Shown one piece after another: positions 55,879 through 64,000 of a DNA stretch of 64,000 nt (its first letter is position 1; every line of letters starts with the position of its first letter). The notes beneath the pieces were generated by a model that did no database searches, had not been told where the DNA came from, and worked only from the letters and a program-made list of their open reading frames with translations. The stretch spans positions 1,798,001-1,862,000 of the forward strand of contig NZ_LT670844.1 in NCBI RefSeq assembly GCF_900141755.1, given 5' to 3'. Both the position numbers and the translations under genes were made by a program. The DNA is from Bradyrhizobium lablabi (GTDB lineage: Bacteria; Pseudomonadota; Alphaproteobacteria; Rhizobiales; Xanthobacteraceae).

Positions 55879-57018
55879 CGTTTCAAGCTTTTTCGTTTCA
55901 AGCTTTTTCGTTGCAAGCTTTTTCGTTTCAAGCTGTTTCGTTGCCGGCGGTTTCGTTGCCGGCTCGGCGTCGCCTCCCTCCGGCTCGGCCGTGTCGGGCT
56001 TTGCGGCATCCGATTTCGCAGGCCCGGCCGCGTCCGATTTGGCGGCGACCTCGCGCGGCGGCGCTTCGTCGGGACGCCCGGCCGGCAATAGCGGCGCGAT
56101 CTGCGGCAGCGGGTCCCACACATTCCACTGGCAGATTTTGTAATTGTTGTGCCGCTCCATCAGATCGAGATGGATGTGGTCCTCGTGATACCAGTCCGAG
56201 CCCGGCCCCAGCACCGTCATGAAGCGCGCGCACACCGCGTGCAGCACGCTTTCGCGCAAGTCCCGCGACACGGTGCGGTCGGTCAGCGAGATCGACTGGC
56301 CGTTGGCAAGTTTTAAGGCGCGCACATCGAGCGCATTGGCGCGGCCATGCTCGGACAATGGGGCGCCGGCGACGCGGTTACGGCCGCGGCATTCGAACGA
56401 GTCGAAATTGTCGAGAACAGAGATGACGCTGCCCAGACTGGTAGCCAGCGGCGCCACGTCGGTGCGGACCCAGTCGGCAATCGCGGACGCCATCTTGCAG
56501 CGCAGGATCGCGGCGGGTTTTAGCGCGACCTGATGCTTGTCCGGCAGCACCACGGCTTCCAGCCGTACCAGATCCTCGCCGCCGCAGCCGCCGGGGCCAT
56601 GGATGTCGGGAATAGAGGGGGCGATGGCGATCTCCTCCGTCAGCGCCAGCCGGCAGGCCGAAGGCGGTGGCGGCGTTGCCGGTTCGACAGGCTTTGCGGT
56701 CTCGGCAGGTTTCGCGGTTTCCGCCGGCGCCTGTTTGGCTGGCTCCGGCTTCTCGGGCTCCTTTGCCGGCGCCTCGGCCGGACGCGGTTTTGGCAATGGC
56801 ACAGAGGGGGGAAGGGCTGCCCTGCGCAGTTTTGGCTTTTTCTCCCCGAACAGGTCTCCCCACGGAAAGGCAACGGGCCTCCGTGCCGCCGCCGCGGGAG
56901 CGGCCAGCGCGCCAAGTATCGCCAGCGCGGTTACGGCGGTAACCATTTTGGCCGCTCGGGCGCGGCCGCCGCAGCTATAAGGCCATTTGCGGCATGCTTT
57001 CTCCGCGCTAAGGTTCAT
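55864..57018 (-). CDS. Extensin-like (D,D-endopeptidase-fold) exported protein
   Basis: A ~384-residue protein with an export signal (AVTALAILGALAAPAAA), a Pro/Ala/Lys-rich linker and an extensin-2 domain (about 120-310). The domain holds SEHGRANALDVRALKL and WYHEDHIHLDL, the metal-binding His/Asp pattern of peptidoglycan D,D-peptidases. The C-terminus is a five-residue repeat (LETKK, LATKK) encoded by six 15-bp units (55873-55962). It is convergent with the transpeptidase, and both probably act on the cell wall. The start is at 57018 or 56946. Confidence 0.85.
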   Translation of the reverse strand: MNLSAEKACRKWPYSCGGRARAAKMVTAVTALAILGALAAPAAAARRPVAFPWGDLFGEKKPKLRRAALPPSVPLPKPRPAEAPAKEPEKPEPAKQAPAETAKPAETAKPVEPATPPPPSACRLALTEEIAIAPSIPDIHGPGGCGGEDLVRLEAVVLPDKHQVALKPAAILRCKMASAIADWVRTDVAPLATSLGSVISVLDNFDSFECRGRNRVAGAPLSEHGRANALDVRALKLANGQSISLTDRTVSRDLRESVLHAVCARFMTVLGPGSDWYHEDHIHLDLMERHNNYKICQWNVWDPLPQIAPLLPAGRPDEAPPREVAAKSDAAGPAKSDAAKPDTAEPEGGDAEPATKPPATKQLETKKLATKKLETKKLETKKRR

Positions 57019-57070
57019 GGCAATTCCGTGACCCGCGACAAGCGATAGCACACTCTGGAGGGACGTTCGA

Positions 57071-58699
57071 ATGCTTGGATTGATGCAAGACTGGCCTTTG
57101 CTTTGTCACCGGATTATCGAGCACGCCGCGCAGATTCATGGAACGCAGGAGATCGTGACGCGATCCGTCGAAGGCCCGATCCACCGCACCAATTACAAAA
57201 ATATCCGAGATCGCGCGCTAAAAGTTTCGCAACGGCTGGACCGCGACGGCATCAAGCTCGGCGACCGCGTCGCCACCATCGCCTGGAACACCTGGCGCCA
57301 TCTCGAAGCCTGGTACGGCATCATGGGCATCGGCGCGATCTGCCATACCGTCAATCCGCGGCTGTTCCCGGAGCAGATCGCCTGGATCGTCAACCATGCG
57401 CAAGACCGCGTGCTGATGACCGATCTCACCTTCGTGCCGATCCTGGAAAAAATCGCCGACAAAATGCCAAGCATCGAACGCTATGTCGTGTTCACCGACA
57501 AAGCGCACATGCCCCAGACCACGCTGAAGAACGCGGTCCCCTATGAGGACTGGATCGCGCAAGCCGACGGCGATTTCAAATGGAAGACCTTTGAGGAGAA
57601 TACCGCAGCCGCCATGTGCTACACCTCGGGCACAACAGGCGATCCCAAGGGCGTGTTGTATTCGCACCGCTCCAATGTGCTGCACGCCTTGATGGCCAAC
57701 ACCGGCGATTCCCTGGGCGCCAATGCCGGGGATACGATGCTGCCGGTGGTGCCGCTGTTCCATGCCAATAGCTGGGGCATCGCGTTCTCGGCGCCCTCGA
57801 TGGGCACCAAGCTGGTATTCCCCGGCGCCAAGCTCGACGGCGCCTCGGTGTTCGAACTGCTCGAGACCGAGAAGGTGACGCATACCGCCGGCGTGCCCAC
57901 GGTGTGGCTGATGCTGCTCAATCATATCGCCGCCAACCATTTGAAACTGCCACATCTGCGATTTGTGGTCTGCGGCGGCTCGGCGATGCCGCGCTCGATG
58001 ATCAAGGCGTTCGTCGACATGGGGGTCACGGTGCGCCATGCCTGGGGCATGACCGAGATGAGCCCGATCGGCACGCTGGCGGCGTTAAAGCCGCCGTTTG
58101 CCGAACTCGAAGGCGACGCCCGGCTCGACATGCTGCAGACCCAGGGCTATCCGCCGTTTGGCGTCCAGATGAAAATCACCGACGATGCCGGCAAGGAGCT
58201 GCCATGGGACGGCAAGACGTTTGGGCGGCTGAAGGTCTCAGGCCCCGCGGTGTCGAAGGCGTATTTCCGCATCGACGCCAACATCCTTGACGAGGACGGC
58301 TATTTCGATACCGGCGATGTCGCGACCATCGACGGTCACGGCTATATGCGGATCACCGACCGCTCCAAGGACGTGATCAAATCCGGCGGCGAATGGATTT
58401 CCTCGATCGATTTGGAAAATCTCGCCGTCGGCCATCCCGCGGTCGCGGAGGCCGCCGTGATCGGCGTCCATCATCCGAAGTGGGACGAGCGTCCGCTCCT
58501 GATCGTGCAGCTCAAGCAGGGCGCGACCGCAACGCGCGAGGACATCCTGAAATACATGGATGGCAAAATTGCAAAATGGTGGATGCCCGACGACATCGTG
58601 TTCGTCGACGGCATTCCGCATACCGCCACCGGCAAGATCCTCAAGACCGCGCTGCGCGACCAGTTCAAGGCGTACTCTTTCCCAAACGCGGCGGCATGA
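57071..58699 (+). CDS. Long-chain acyl-CoA synthetase (AMP-binding)
   Basis: A 542-residue adenylate-forming ligase. The P-loop is [17 protein letters not shown] (about 185-200), the AMP-binding A5 motif [10 protein letters not shown]7 [11 protein letters not shown], and the A10 Lys lies in [14 protein letters not shown]. It activates a fatty or aromatic acid to its CoA thioester for beta-oxidation. GAGGGAC precedes the ATG. Divergent from the extensin-like gene. The substrate chain length is not determinable here. Confidence 0.94.
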   Translation: MLGLMQDWPLLCHRIIEHAAQIHGTQEIVTRSVEGPIHRTNYKNIRDRALKVSQRLDRDGIKLGDRVATIAWNTWRHLEAWYGIMGIGAICHTVNPRLFPEQIAWIVNHAQDRVLMTDLTFVPILEKIADKMPSIERYVVFTDKAHMPQTTLKNAVPYEDWIAQADGDFKWKTFEENTAAAMCYTSGTTGDPKGVLYSHRSNVLHALMANTGDSLGANAGDTMLPVVPLFHANSWGIAFSAPSMGTKLVFPGAKLDGASVFELLETEKVTHTAGVPTVWLMLLNHIAANHLKLPHLRFVVCGGSAMPRSMIKAFVDMGVTVRHAWGMTEMSPIGTLAALKPPFAELEGDARLDMLQTQGYPPFGVQMKITDDAGKELPWDGKTFGRLKVSGPAVSKAYFRIDANILDEDGYFDTGDVATIDGHGYMRITDRSKDVIKSGGEWISSIDLENLAVGHPAVAEAAVIGVHHPKWDERPLLIVQLKQGATATREDILKYMDGKIAKWWMPDDIVFVDGIPHTATGKILKTALRDQFKAYSFPNAAA

Positions 58700-58711
58700 G
58701 GGATTTGCCAG

Positions 58712-58841
58712 CCGTCATGCCCGGGCGGGCTTGTCCCGGCCATCCACATCTTGTCGCGCGAGGAAAGTAAGACGTGGATGCCCGGGACATAGGCGAGCGG
58801 AAGCGACGCCGTCCTTCGGACGGCTATGCCCGGGCATGACG
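58712..58841. repeat. Intergenic repeat (GTCATGCCCGGGC family) with nested 43-bp module
   Basis: CGTCATGCCCGGGC and GCCCGGGCATGACG are inverted ends, with CCACATCTT against AAGACGTGG. The 43-bp module at 58788-58830 fills the loop; its empty counterpart is the GGGACAAGCCC loop at 45860-45952. Confidence 0.8.
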
Positions 58842-58961
58842 ATCTCTGAGGGTAGCATTCCACCCTTGAATTTGCCGCAGGTCCGTGGTCTCAAACGGAC
58901 CAGTTTTGCAAGCTTGGCCTATTTCGCGAGGCTAACGCTCCAACCCGGCAGATTTTGACCG

Positions 58962-59816
58962 ATGGCCCGCAGGTTTTCCGCTCCCTACCAGTCGGAGCCC
59001 GTGTCCAGCCTCGCCTCATGGGCGCGCAATCTCGCGGTGTTCTCGGTGGTCGCGGTCGTGGTCTCGATCATCATTGTCCGCTTCGGCTTTCTCGAGATGA
59101 AACCGGCGCTGGCAACGTTTTTCGGGGCGCTGGCCTGTGCCGTCCTTTCGATCCTGATCGGGTTCGCCGCCTTTGTCGCGATCTGGCAGAACGGATCGCG
59201 CGGCATGAGCCGCATCCTGCTGGCGCTTCTGATCGACGCGGTCGTGCTCGCCTATCCGGCCTATCTCGCGCTACAATATCGCAAGCTGCCGCCGATCCAC
59301 GACATTACCACCGATCCGATCGACCCGCCGCGTTTCGAGGCCCTGGCGCGGCTGCGCTCGGGTGAGGGCACCAACACCGCGGTCTATGCCGGCCTCTATT
59401 CGGCCGAACAGCAGCGCCAGTATTATCCCGATATCGAGCCGGTGGAACTCGATATCCCCGTGCAGCGCGCCTTCGACATCACGCTGCAGCTCGTGACCAA
59501 GCGCAAATGGCTCGTGATCGACGAGCGCCCGCCGCTTCCGCCGCGCCGCATCGGCCGCATCGAGGCGGTGGCGCGGACGCCGATCATGGGATTTCGCGAG
59601 GACGTGTCGATCCGCGTCACGGCGGACGGCGAGGATTCGCGGGTCGATATCCGCTCCTCGTCGCGCTATTTCGAAAGCGATCTCGGCAGCAACGCCGCGC
59701 GGATCACGAAACTGATCGACGACATCAACTCAGCGGTCGACAACGCCAACCTCAAGCCGGCCAAGAAGCCGCAGCCGCTGCCGGTCAAGCCGGCGCCGAA
59801 GGTGGTGAAGAAGTAG
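58962..59816 (+). CDS. DUF1499 membrane protein
   Basis: A 284-residue protein. Three or four helices occupy the first half (LAVFSVVAVVVSIIIV, FFGALACAVLSILIGFAAFV, LLALLIDAVVLAYPAYL). The DUF1499 domain follows, with YYPDIEPVELDIPVQRAFDI and the WLVIDERPP stretch. The tail is a Pro/Lys-rich PKPVKK-type low-complexity segment. DUF1499 has no established function. Gene stands alone, bounded by repeats. Confidence 0.88.
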   Translation: MARRFSAPYQSEPVSSLASWARNLAVFSVVAVVVSIIIVRFGFLEMKPALATFFGALACAVLSILIGFAAFVAIWQNGSRGMSRILLALLIDAVVLAYPAYLALQYRKLPPIHDITTDPIDPPRFEALARLRSGEGTNTAVYAGLYSAEQQRQYYPDIEPVELDIPVQRAFDITLQLVTKRKWLVIDERPPLPPRRIGRIEAVARTPIMGFREDVSIRVTADGEDSRVDIRSSSRYFESDLGSNAARITKLIDDINSAVDNANLKPAKKPQPLPVKPAPKVVKK

Positions 59817-59876
59817 GGAAGTGGCGAGTAGCGAGTAGCGAATAGGGATGCGGTGCCACCTCAGCGAACTGCGCTC

Positions 59877-60028
59877 CCTCGCCCCGCCCCTTCGCGGGGA
59901 GAGGGTTGGGGTGAGGGGCATCTATCCGCGAACGCTAGTGTTGGGTGAGGCATCGTGCCTCGCCCCTCACCCGAAATTCGCTACCGCGAATTTCGACCTC
60001 TCCCCGCAAAGAGCGGGGAGAGGTTAAG
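59877..60028. repeat. Intergenic palindromic repeat (CCTCGCCCC family)
   Basis: CCTCGCCCCGCCCCTTCGCG and the inverted CCGCAAAGAGCGGGGAGAGG are the ends. A small GGGGCATCTATCCGC segment and CACCCGAAATTCGCTACCG lie inside. Same family as 21485 and 37579. Confidence 0.8.
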
Positions 60029-60944
60029 AGGCCAGCCGATACGTCCCCCCGATCACCGGGTCGCCGTCGGTCGCAACGATGCCGCGGGCGACCAAATCTT
60101 CCAAATGCGCCAGCACGGAATAGCCGGCCGCGCCCGTCAATCGCGGGTCGATGCCGATATAGATCGCGCGCACCATGGTAGGAATATCCGCCTCGCCCTT
60201 GGCAAGGCGATGCAGGATCGAGGCTTCGCGGGCCTGACGGTGGCGGATCAGAAACCGTACGTAGCGCGGCCCTTCCGAGATCTCTGGACCGTGGCCAGAG
60301 AGATAAAAATCCTCATCGCGCGCCGTCAGCCGCTCGAGCGACGCCATATAGTCGGTCATCGATCCGTCCGGCGGCGCCACGATCGAGGTCGACCAGCCCA
60401 TCACATGATCGCCGACGAAGGAAATTTTCCGCTCCGGCCAGGCGAACGCCAGATGGTTGGCGGTATGGCCGGGCGTTGCGACTGCCTGCAGCGTCCACCC
60501 CTCGCCCTCGATCATCTCGCCGTCGCGCACGGCGATGTCCGGCCTGAAGTCGCGGTCGGCGCCGGATTCCGGATTGTGCTTCTCGCTCTCGAAGCGCGGC
60601 CGCGAGGCGCGGTGCGGCCCCTCCGCATAGACCTTGGCGCCGGTCGCCGCCTTGATCCGCGCGGTATTCGGCGAGTGATCGCGATGGGTATGGGTGACCA
60701 GAATATGCGTCACGGTCTCGCCGCGCACGGCATCGAGCAGCGCCGCCGCATGCGCCTCATTGTCGGGGCCGGGATCGATGATCGCGACCTTGCCGCGGCC
60801 GACGACGTAACTCACCGTGCCGGTGAAGGTGAAGGGGCTCGGATTGTTGCAGAGAACCCGCCGCACGCCGGGACGGACTTCCTCGGCCACGCCGGGTTTT
60901 AATGGAAAATCGCGGTTGAACGGGACGTCGTCGTTATCGGCCAT
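60024..60944 (-). CDS. MBL-fold metallo-hydrolase
   Basis: A 306-residue metallo-beta-lactamase-fold enzyme of the LACTB2-like subgroup. The metal motif is THTHRDHSPN (His-x-His-x-Asp-His), and further ligands are the His in ATPGHTANH, the Asp in FVGDHVMGWS and the His in SGHGPEI. It has a winged-helix-like C-terminal extension. It probably hydrolyses a thioester, ester or RNA; substrate unassigned. The GTG/ATG choice is ATG at 60944 following GGGAATCC. Confidence 0.9.
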   Translation of the reverse strand: MADNDDVPFNRDFPLKPGVAEEVRPGVRRVLCNNPSPFTFTGTVSYVVGRGKVAIIDPGPDNEAHAAALLDAVRGETVTHILVTHTHRDHSPNTARIKAATGAKVYAEGPHRASRPRFESEKHNPESGADRDFRPDIAVRDGEMIEGEGWTLQAVATPGHTANHLAFAWPERKISFVGDHVMGWSTSIVAPPDGSMTDYMASLERLTARDEDFYLSGHGPEISEGPRYVRFLIRHRQAREASILHRLAKGEADIPTMVRAIYIGIDPRLTGAAGYSVLAHLEDLVARGIVATDGDPVIGGTYRLAS

Positions 60945-60998
60945 GGGGATTCCCTATTCAAATTCAATTGCACGGGTACCGAGGTGCCCACAGCCGTC

Positions 60999-61094
60999 AT
61001 ACCCCGCGAAGGCGGGGTATCCAGTAATCACAGACGTTCGAGATAAAACGAGAAGCCGCGGCGTACTGGATCGTCCGCCTTCGCGGACGATGAC
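60999..61094. repeat. Inverted intergenic repeat related to the tandem units at 48407
   Basis: CCCCGCGAAGGCGGGGTATCC and the distal CCGCCTTCGCGGACG are hairpins, and GAAGCCGCGGCGTACTGG is the reverse complement of the repeat core in the anti-sigma downstream region. It lies between the MBL and gcdH genes. Confidence 0.7.
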
Positions 61095-61134
61095 AGCAGG
61101 ATGCGGGGCTATGTCGGAGTCGCAAAACAGCGCC

Positions 61135-62349
61135 TCACGAAAACGCCTGAATGCCGGTGATGGCGCGGCCCAGGATCAGGGCATGGACGTCGTGGGTGCC
61201 TTCATAGGTGTTGACGGTTTCCAAATTCGCGGCGTGGCGCATCACGTGGTATTCGATCTGAATGCCGTTGCCGCCGTGCATGTCACGCGCCATGCGCGCG
61301 ATGTCGAGCGCCTTGCCGCAATTGTTGCGCTTGACGATCGAGATCATCTCCGGCGCCATCTTGCCCTCGTCCATCAACCGGCCGACCCGCAGGCTGGCCT
61401 GCAGGCCGAGCGCGATGTCGGTCTGCATGTCGGCGAGCTTCTTCTGCACCAATTGTGTTGCAGCGAGCGGCCGGTTGAACTGCTTGCGGTCGAGCGTGTA
61501 TTGCCGCGCGCGGTGCATGCAGTCTTCGGCAGCGCCCATCGCGCCCCAGGAGATGCCGTAGCGGGCGCGGTTGAGGCAACCGAACGGCCCCTTCAGGCCG
61601 GACACATTCGGTAACAGCGCGCTCTCCGGCACCTCCACGCCCTCCATCACCACTTCGCCGGTGACGGACGCGCGCAAGGAAAGCTTGCCGCCGATCTTCG
61701 GCGCCGACAGGCCCTTCATGCCTTTCTCGAGAATAAAACCGCGGATATGGTTGTTGTGTTCGGCCGATTTCGCCCAGATCACGAATACGTCGGCGATCGG
61801 CGCATTCGAAATCCACATCTTGGTGCCGGTCAGCCGGTAACCGTCGGAGGTCTTCTCGGCGCGGGTCTTCATGCCGCCGGGATCGGAACCGGCGTCCGGC
61901 TCGGTCAGGCCGAAACAGCCGACCCATTCTCCGGTCGCGAGTTTCGGGAGATATTTCTTGCGCTGGTTCTCGTCGCCATAGGCGTAGATCGGATGCATCA
62001 CCAGCGAGGACTGCACCGAGTTCATCGAGCGATAACCGGAATCGACCCGCTCGATCTCGCGCGCGACCAGCCCATAGGCGACGTAGCTCGCGTTGGCGCA
62101 GCCATATTCTTCAGGCAACGTAATACCGATCAGGCCGAGTTCGCCCATCTCTTGAAAAATGTCGCGATCGACCTTTTCCTCCAGATAGGCCTTGGTCACG
62201 CGCGGCAACAGCTTGTCCTGCGCATAGGCGCGCGCGGTGTCGCGGATCATGCGCTCGTCTTCGGTGAGCTGCTCGTCGAGCATGAACGGATCGTCCCACT
62301 GGAAATTCACCGGGGACGGCTTGTCCTTGGTCTGAGGGCGCACGCTCAT
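61135..62349 (-). CDS. gcdH: Glutaryl-CoA dehydrogenase
   Basis: A 404-residue acyl-CoA dehydrogenase. [21 protein letters not shown] is the FAD loop and [22 protein letters not shown] carries the catalytic Glu and the Arg typical of GCDH. It oxidises and decarboxylates glutaryl-CoA to crotonyl-CoA in lysine, tryptophan and aromatic catabolism, passing electrons to ETF. AAAGGAATTTTC precedes the ATG. It is separate from the longer acyl-CoA dehydrogenase at 14948. Confidence 0.93.
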   Translation of the reverse strand: MSVRPQTKDKPSPVNFQWDDPFMLDEQLTEDERMIRDTARAYAQDKLLPRVTKAYLEEKVDRDIFQEMGELGLIGITLPEEYGCANASYVAYGLVAREIERVDSGYRSMNSVQSSLVMHPIYAYGDENQRKKYLPKLATGEWVGCFGLTEPDAGSDPGGMKTRAEKTSDGYRLTGTKMWISNAPIADVFVIWAKSAEHNNHIRGFILEKGMKGLSAPKIGGKLSLRASVTGEVVMEGVEVPESALLPNVSGLKGPFGCLNRARYGISWGAMGAAEDCMHRARQYTLDRKQFNRPLAATQLVQKKLADMQTDIALGLQASLRVGRLMDEGKMAPEMISIVKRNNCGKALDIARMARDMHGGNGIQIEYHVMRHAANLETVNTYEGTHDVHALILGRAITGIQAFS

Positions 62350-62427
62350 GAAAATTCCTTTCGCATCATTGTATTTATTTTAAAGCGATAAAGGCAGAAG
62401 CGCAATTGAATTGGACGGATGCCACTC

Positions 62428-62513
62428 ACCCGTCATTCCGGGGCGCGCGAAGCGTGAACCCGGAATCTCGAGATTCCGGGTCCAGCTCTTCGAGCTGTCC
62501 CGGAATGACGGCA
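62428..62513. repeat. Intergenic palindromic repeat (GTCATTCCGGGG family)
   Basis: CCCGTCATTCCGGGG and CCCGGAATGACGG are inverted ends, with GGAATCTCGAGATTCC in the middle. It sits between gcdH and ribBA. Confidence 0.8.
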
Positions 62514-62515
62514 CA

Positions 62516-63592
62516 TCACTCTTCAAGCTGTTCGTTGCAGACGATCTCGATGCCAAAACCGGACAGGCCCTTGTAGTCGTGCACCGACGACGTCAGGTGG
62601 CGGATCGAGGTGACGCCGAGATCGCGCAGGATCTGCGCGCCGACGCCGACCTCGCGCCATTGCCGGTTGCGGTCGGCTTCGGCGGATTTCTCCTCCGGCA
62701 GCGGCGTGACGGGAACGCCGGCGGCGCCATCGCGCAAATAGACCAGCACGCCGCTGCCGGCCTTCTTGAAATGCTCGAGCACCGCCTGCATGCGCTTCGG
62801 CCCGGTGAAGATGTCCTTGACGATGTTGGGCTTGTGAAACCGCGTCAGCACGTTCTTGCCGTCGCCAATGCCGTTATAGACGAACGCCACATGCGCAATC
62901 TCGTCGAACGGCGAGCGATAGGCATAGCCCTGCAGCGGCCCGATCGGGCTTTCGGTGGTAAAGGTCGCGACCCGCTCGATCAATTTCTCGCGCGCCTGGC
63001 GATAGGCGATCATGTCGGCGATGGTGACGTGCTTGAGCTTGTGGGCGGCCGCGAACCGCGCCACCTGCTCGCCCTTCATGACCGAGCCGTCGTCATTCAT
63101 CAATTCGCTGATGACCCCGACCGGCGGCAGGCCGCTAAGCTTGCAGAGATCGACCGCGGCCTCGGTATGGCCAGAGCGCAGCAGCACGCCGCCGTCGCGC
63201 GCGATCAGCGGAAACACGTGGCCGGGCCGGGCGAAATCGTTGGCGCCGGCGTTCGGATTGGCCAGCGCCCGGCAGCAGGAGGCGCGTTCGTCGGCCGAAA
63301 TCCCGGTGCCGCCGTCGGGCTTATAGTCGATCGACACCGTGAAAGCGGTGGTGTGGCTGGATTCGTTGTGCGCCACCATCGGGTCGAGCCGCAGCCGGCG
63401 CGCGTCTTCGGTGGTGATCGGGGCGCAGACGATGCCCGAGGTGTGACGGATGATGAACGCCATCTTTTCGGCGGTGCACAGCGACGCCGCGACGATCAGA
63501 TCGCCCTCGCCTTCGCGGTCATCGTCATCGGTGACGACGACGAGCTCGCCGTGCGCAAAAGCTTGCAGAACTTCCTGGATCGGATCGGACAT
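62516..63592 (-). CDS. ribBA: 3,4-dihydroxy-2-butanone-4-phosphate synthase with degenerate GTP cyclohydrolase II half
   Basis: A 358-residue protein. The N-terminal RibB domain (about 5-205) is intact: DDDDREGEGDLIVAA, SGIVCAP, RPGHVFPL and HTEAAVDL are the substrate and Mg2+ motifs. The C-terminal domain aligns with RibA, but at the zinc-binding site, where active enzymes have three Cys, the sequence is NIVKDIFTGPKRMQAV with no Cys at all. It should therefore make 3,4-dihydroxy-2-butanone phosphate for riboflavin but not open GTP. A separate RibA is expected elsewhere. No FMN riboswitch is visible in the leader. Confidence 0.9.
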   Translation of the reverse strand: MSDPIQEVLQAFAHGELVVVTDDDDREGEGDLIVAASLCTAEKMAFIIRHTSGIVCAPITTEDARRLRLDPMVAHNESSHTTAFTVSIDYKPDGGTGISADERASCCRALANPNAGANDFARPGHVFPLIARDGGVLLRSGHTEAAVDLCKLSGLPPVGVISELMNDDGSVMKGEQVARFAAAHKLKHVTIADMIAYRQAREKLIERVATFTTESPIGPLQGYAYRSPFDEIAHVAFVYNGIGDGKNVLTRFHKPNIVKDIFTGPKRMQAVLEHFKKAGSGVLVYLRDGAAGVPVTPLPEEKSAEADRNRQWREVGVGAQILRDLGVTSIRHLTSSVHDYKGLSGFGIEIVCNEQLEE

Positions 63593-63747
63593 ACTTTGAG
63601 GTCTCGCATTGGTGCCGGGAGCATTAGCCGGACTCTTAAGCCCGCGCCAGCATCATTACGCAGGGCAGATCGGCCAGGGGCATAACGACAAGCGCCGCAG
63701 ACTTGTCTATGATCGGAACCAACAAAGAACAAGGGAGACGCCTTCCG

Positions 63748-64000
63748 ATGACTTCGGTTTCCAAGACTTCGGCTTCCGTGACTTCAGCTTCCATGCCTTC
63801 GGCAACGTTCGACTTCGCGCCCCTGCTGCCCGCGGGTTTGCCCGCGCCCGCCGCGAAGTGGACGGGCCTGGCAAAGTACAGTTTTGTCGGCGGCAATAAC
63901 GATCCGGACCAGGTGCCGGTCGAGGGCCTGATCGACGCCGCCAGCGCCGTGCTGCACCGCGAGGGCAAGACGCTCGCGACCTATGGGCTGGCCAGCGGCC
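63748..64000 (+). CDS. Probable PLP-dependent aminotransferase, N-terminus only
   Basis: The gene starts at ATG 63748 behind AAGGGAGACG and runs off the right edge (about 84 residues seen). After a low-complexity Thr/Ser-rich lead, FDFAPLLPAGLPAPA and FVGGNNDPDQVPVEGLIDAA, with TLATYGLASGP, resemble the N-terminal arm of fold-type I aminotransferases of the aminoadipate/MocR-like branch. The first 45 bases after the ATG are three 15-bp repeats (TSVSK, TSASV, TSASM), so translation may start at a later Met (63793). Function is tentative. Confidence 0.65.
   Translation, partial: MTSVSKTSASVTSASMPSATFDFAPLLPAGLPAPAAKWTGLAKYSFVGGNNDPDQVPVEGLIDAASAVLHREGKTLATYGLASG

Noticed and set aside
63593..63747. 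FMN riboswitch upstream of ribBA
   Set aside because: I looked for the conserved FMN-aptamer segments in the leader on the minus strand and found none; the leader is also short.

Overview
The window reads as chromosomal DNA from a GC-rich alphaproteobacterium, most likely Bradyrhizobium or a close relative (Bradyrhizobiaceae). The reasons are the codon use, the xseB-hydrolase-dxs-tlyA-methyltransferase run, the style of the dispersed intergenic palindromes, and proteins I recognise from memory of that group. No database search was run. I saw no prophage, plasmid replication gene, transposase or CRISPR array.

Layout. 1-8842 is a polyol/sugar uptake and catabolism locus, all on the minus strand: a HAD phosphatase, a SorC-type regulator, a binding protein, two permeases, an ABC ATPase, a polyol dehydrogenase, an FGGY kinase and a PfkB kinase cut by the window edge. 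A shared GAGCATATGCYCA site lies before the HAD gene and before the binding-protein gene and may be the regulator's operator. 8924-14664 holds an FMN reductase, an amino-acid permease, a small membrane protein, a large cyclase-domain STAND ATPase and a tRNA-Gln. 14948-19648 holds an acyl-CoA dehydrogenase and a translationally coupled glgC-glgA pair. 19649-27439 is accessory: a repeated structured element, a proline-rich membrane protein, an FAD oxidase next to a LuxR regulator, and a frameshifted secreted protein. 27582-40472 is mostly housekeeping: ring-cleavage dioxygenase, 5'-nucleotidase, HDAC-like amidohydrolase, xseB, membrane hydrolase, dxs, tlyA, an RlmD/TrmA-type methyltransferase, a DUF1194 protein, a dihaem cytochrome c and clpS. 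40611-43754 is accessory again: a second adenylate cyclase, the second structured element, and a DUF433/DUF5615 toxin-antitoxin pair bracketed by repeats. 43877-64000 is largely core metabolism: aroC, histidine phosphatase, fabI, an ECF sigma/anti-sigma pair, a DnaJ-like protein, pdxH, an SDR, a broken methyltransferase, corA, an L,D-transpeptidase, an extensin-like protein, an acyl-CoA ligase, a DUF1499 protein, an MBL hydrolase, gcdH, a ribBA with a degenerate RibA half, and the start of a probable PLP aminotransferase.

Most unusual items. (1) A ~530-nt intergenic element occurs twice (about 19840-20375 and 42050-42572). Its stems are conserved by compensatory changes, which suggests a structured RNA or a folding mobile DNA element, and it ends in a conserved short reading frame. 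(2) An identical 43-bp palindromic module sits in the loops of three intergenic repeats from two different families, and related empty sites are visible in the same window. (3) The 3' end of the anti-sigma gene plus its adjacent repeat has been tandemly copied downstream. (4) A perfect 38-bp palindrome lies 20 bp upstream of aroC. (5) A methyltransferase gene with a 1-nt frameshift is followed by a second, diverged copy of the neighbouring SDR gene's 3' end.
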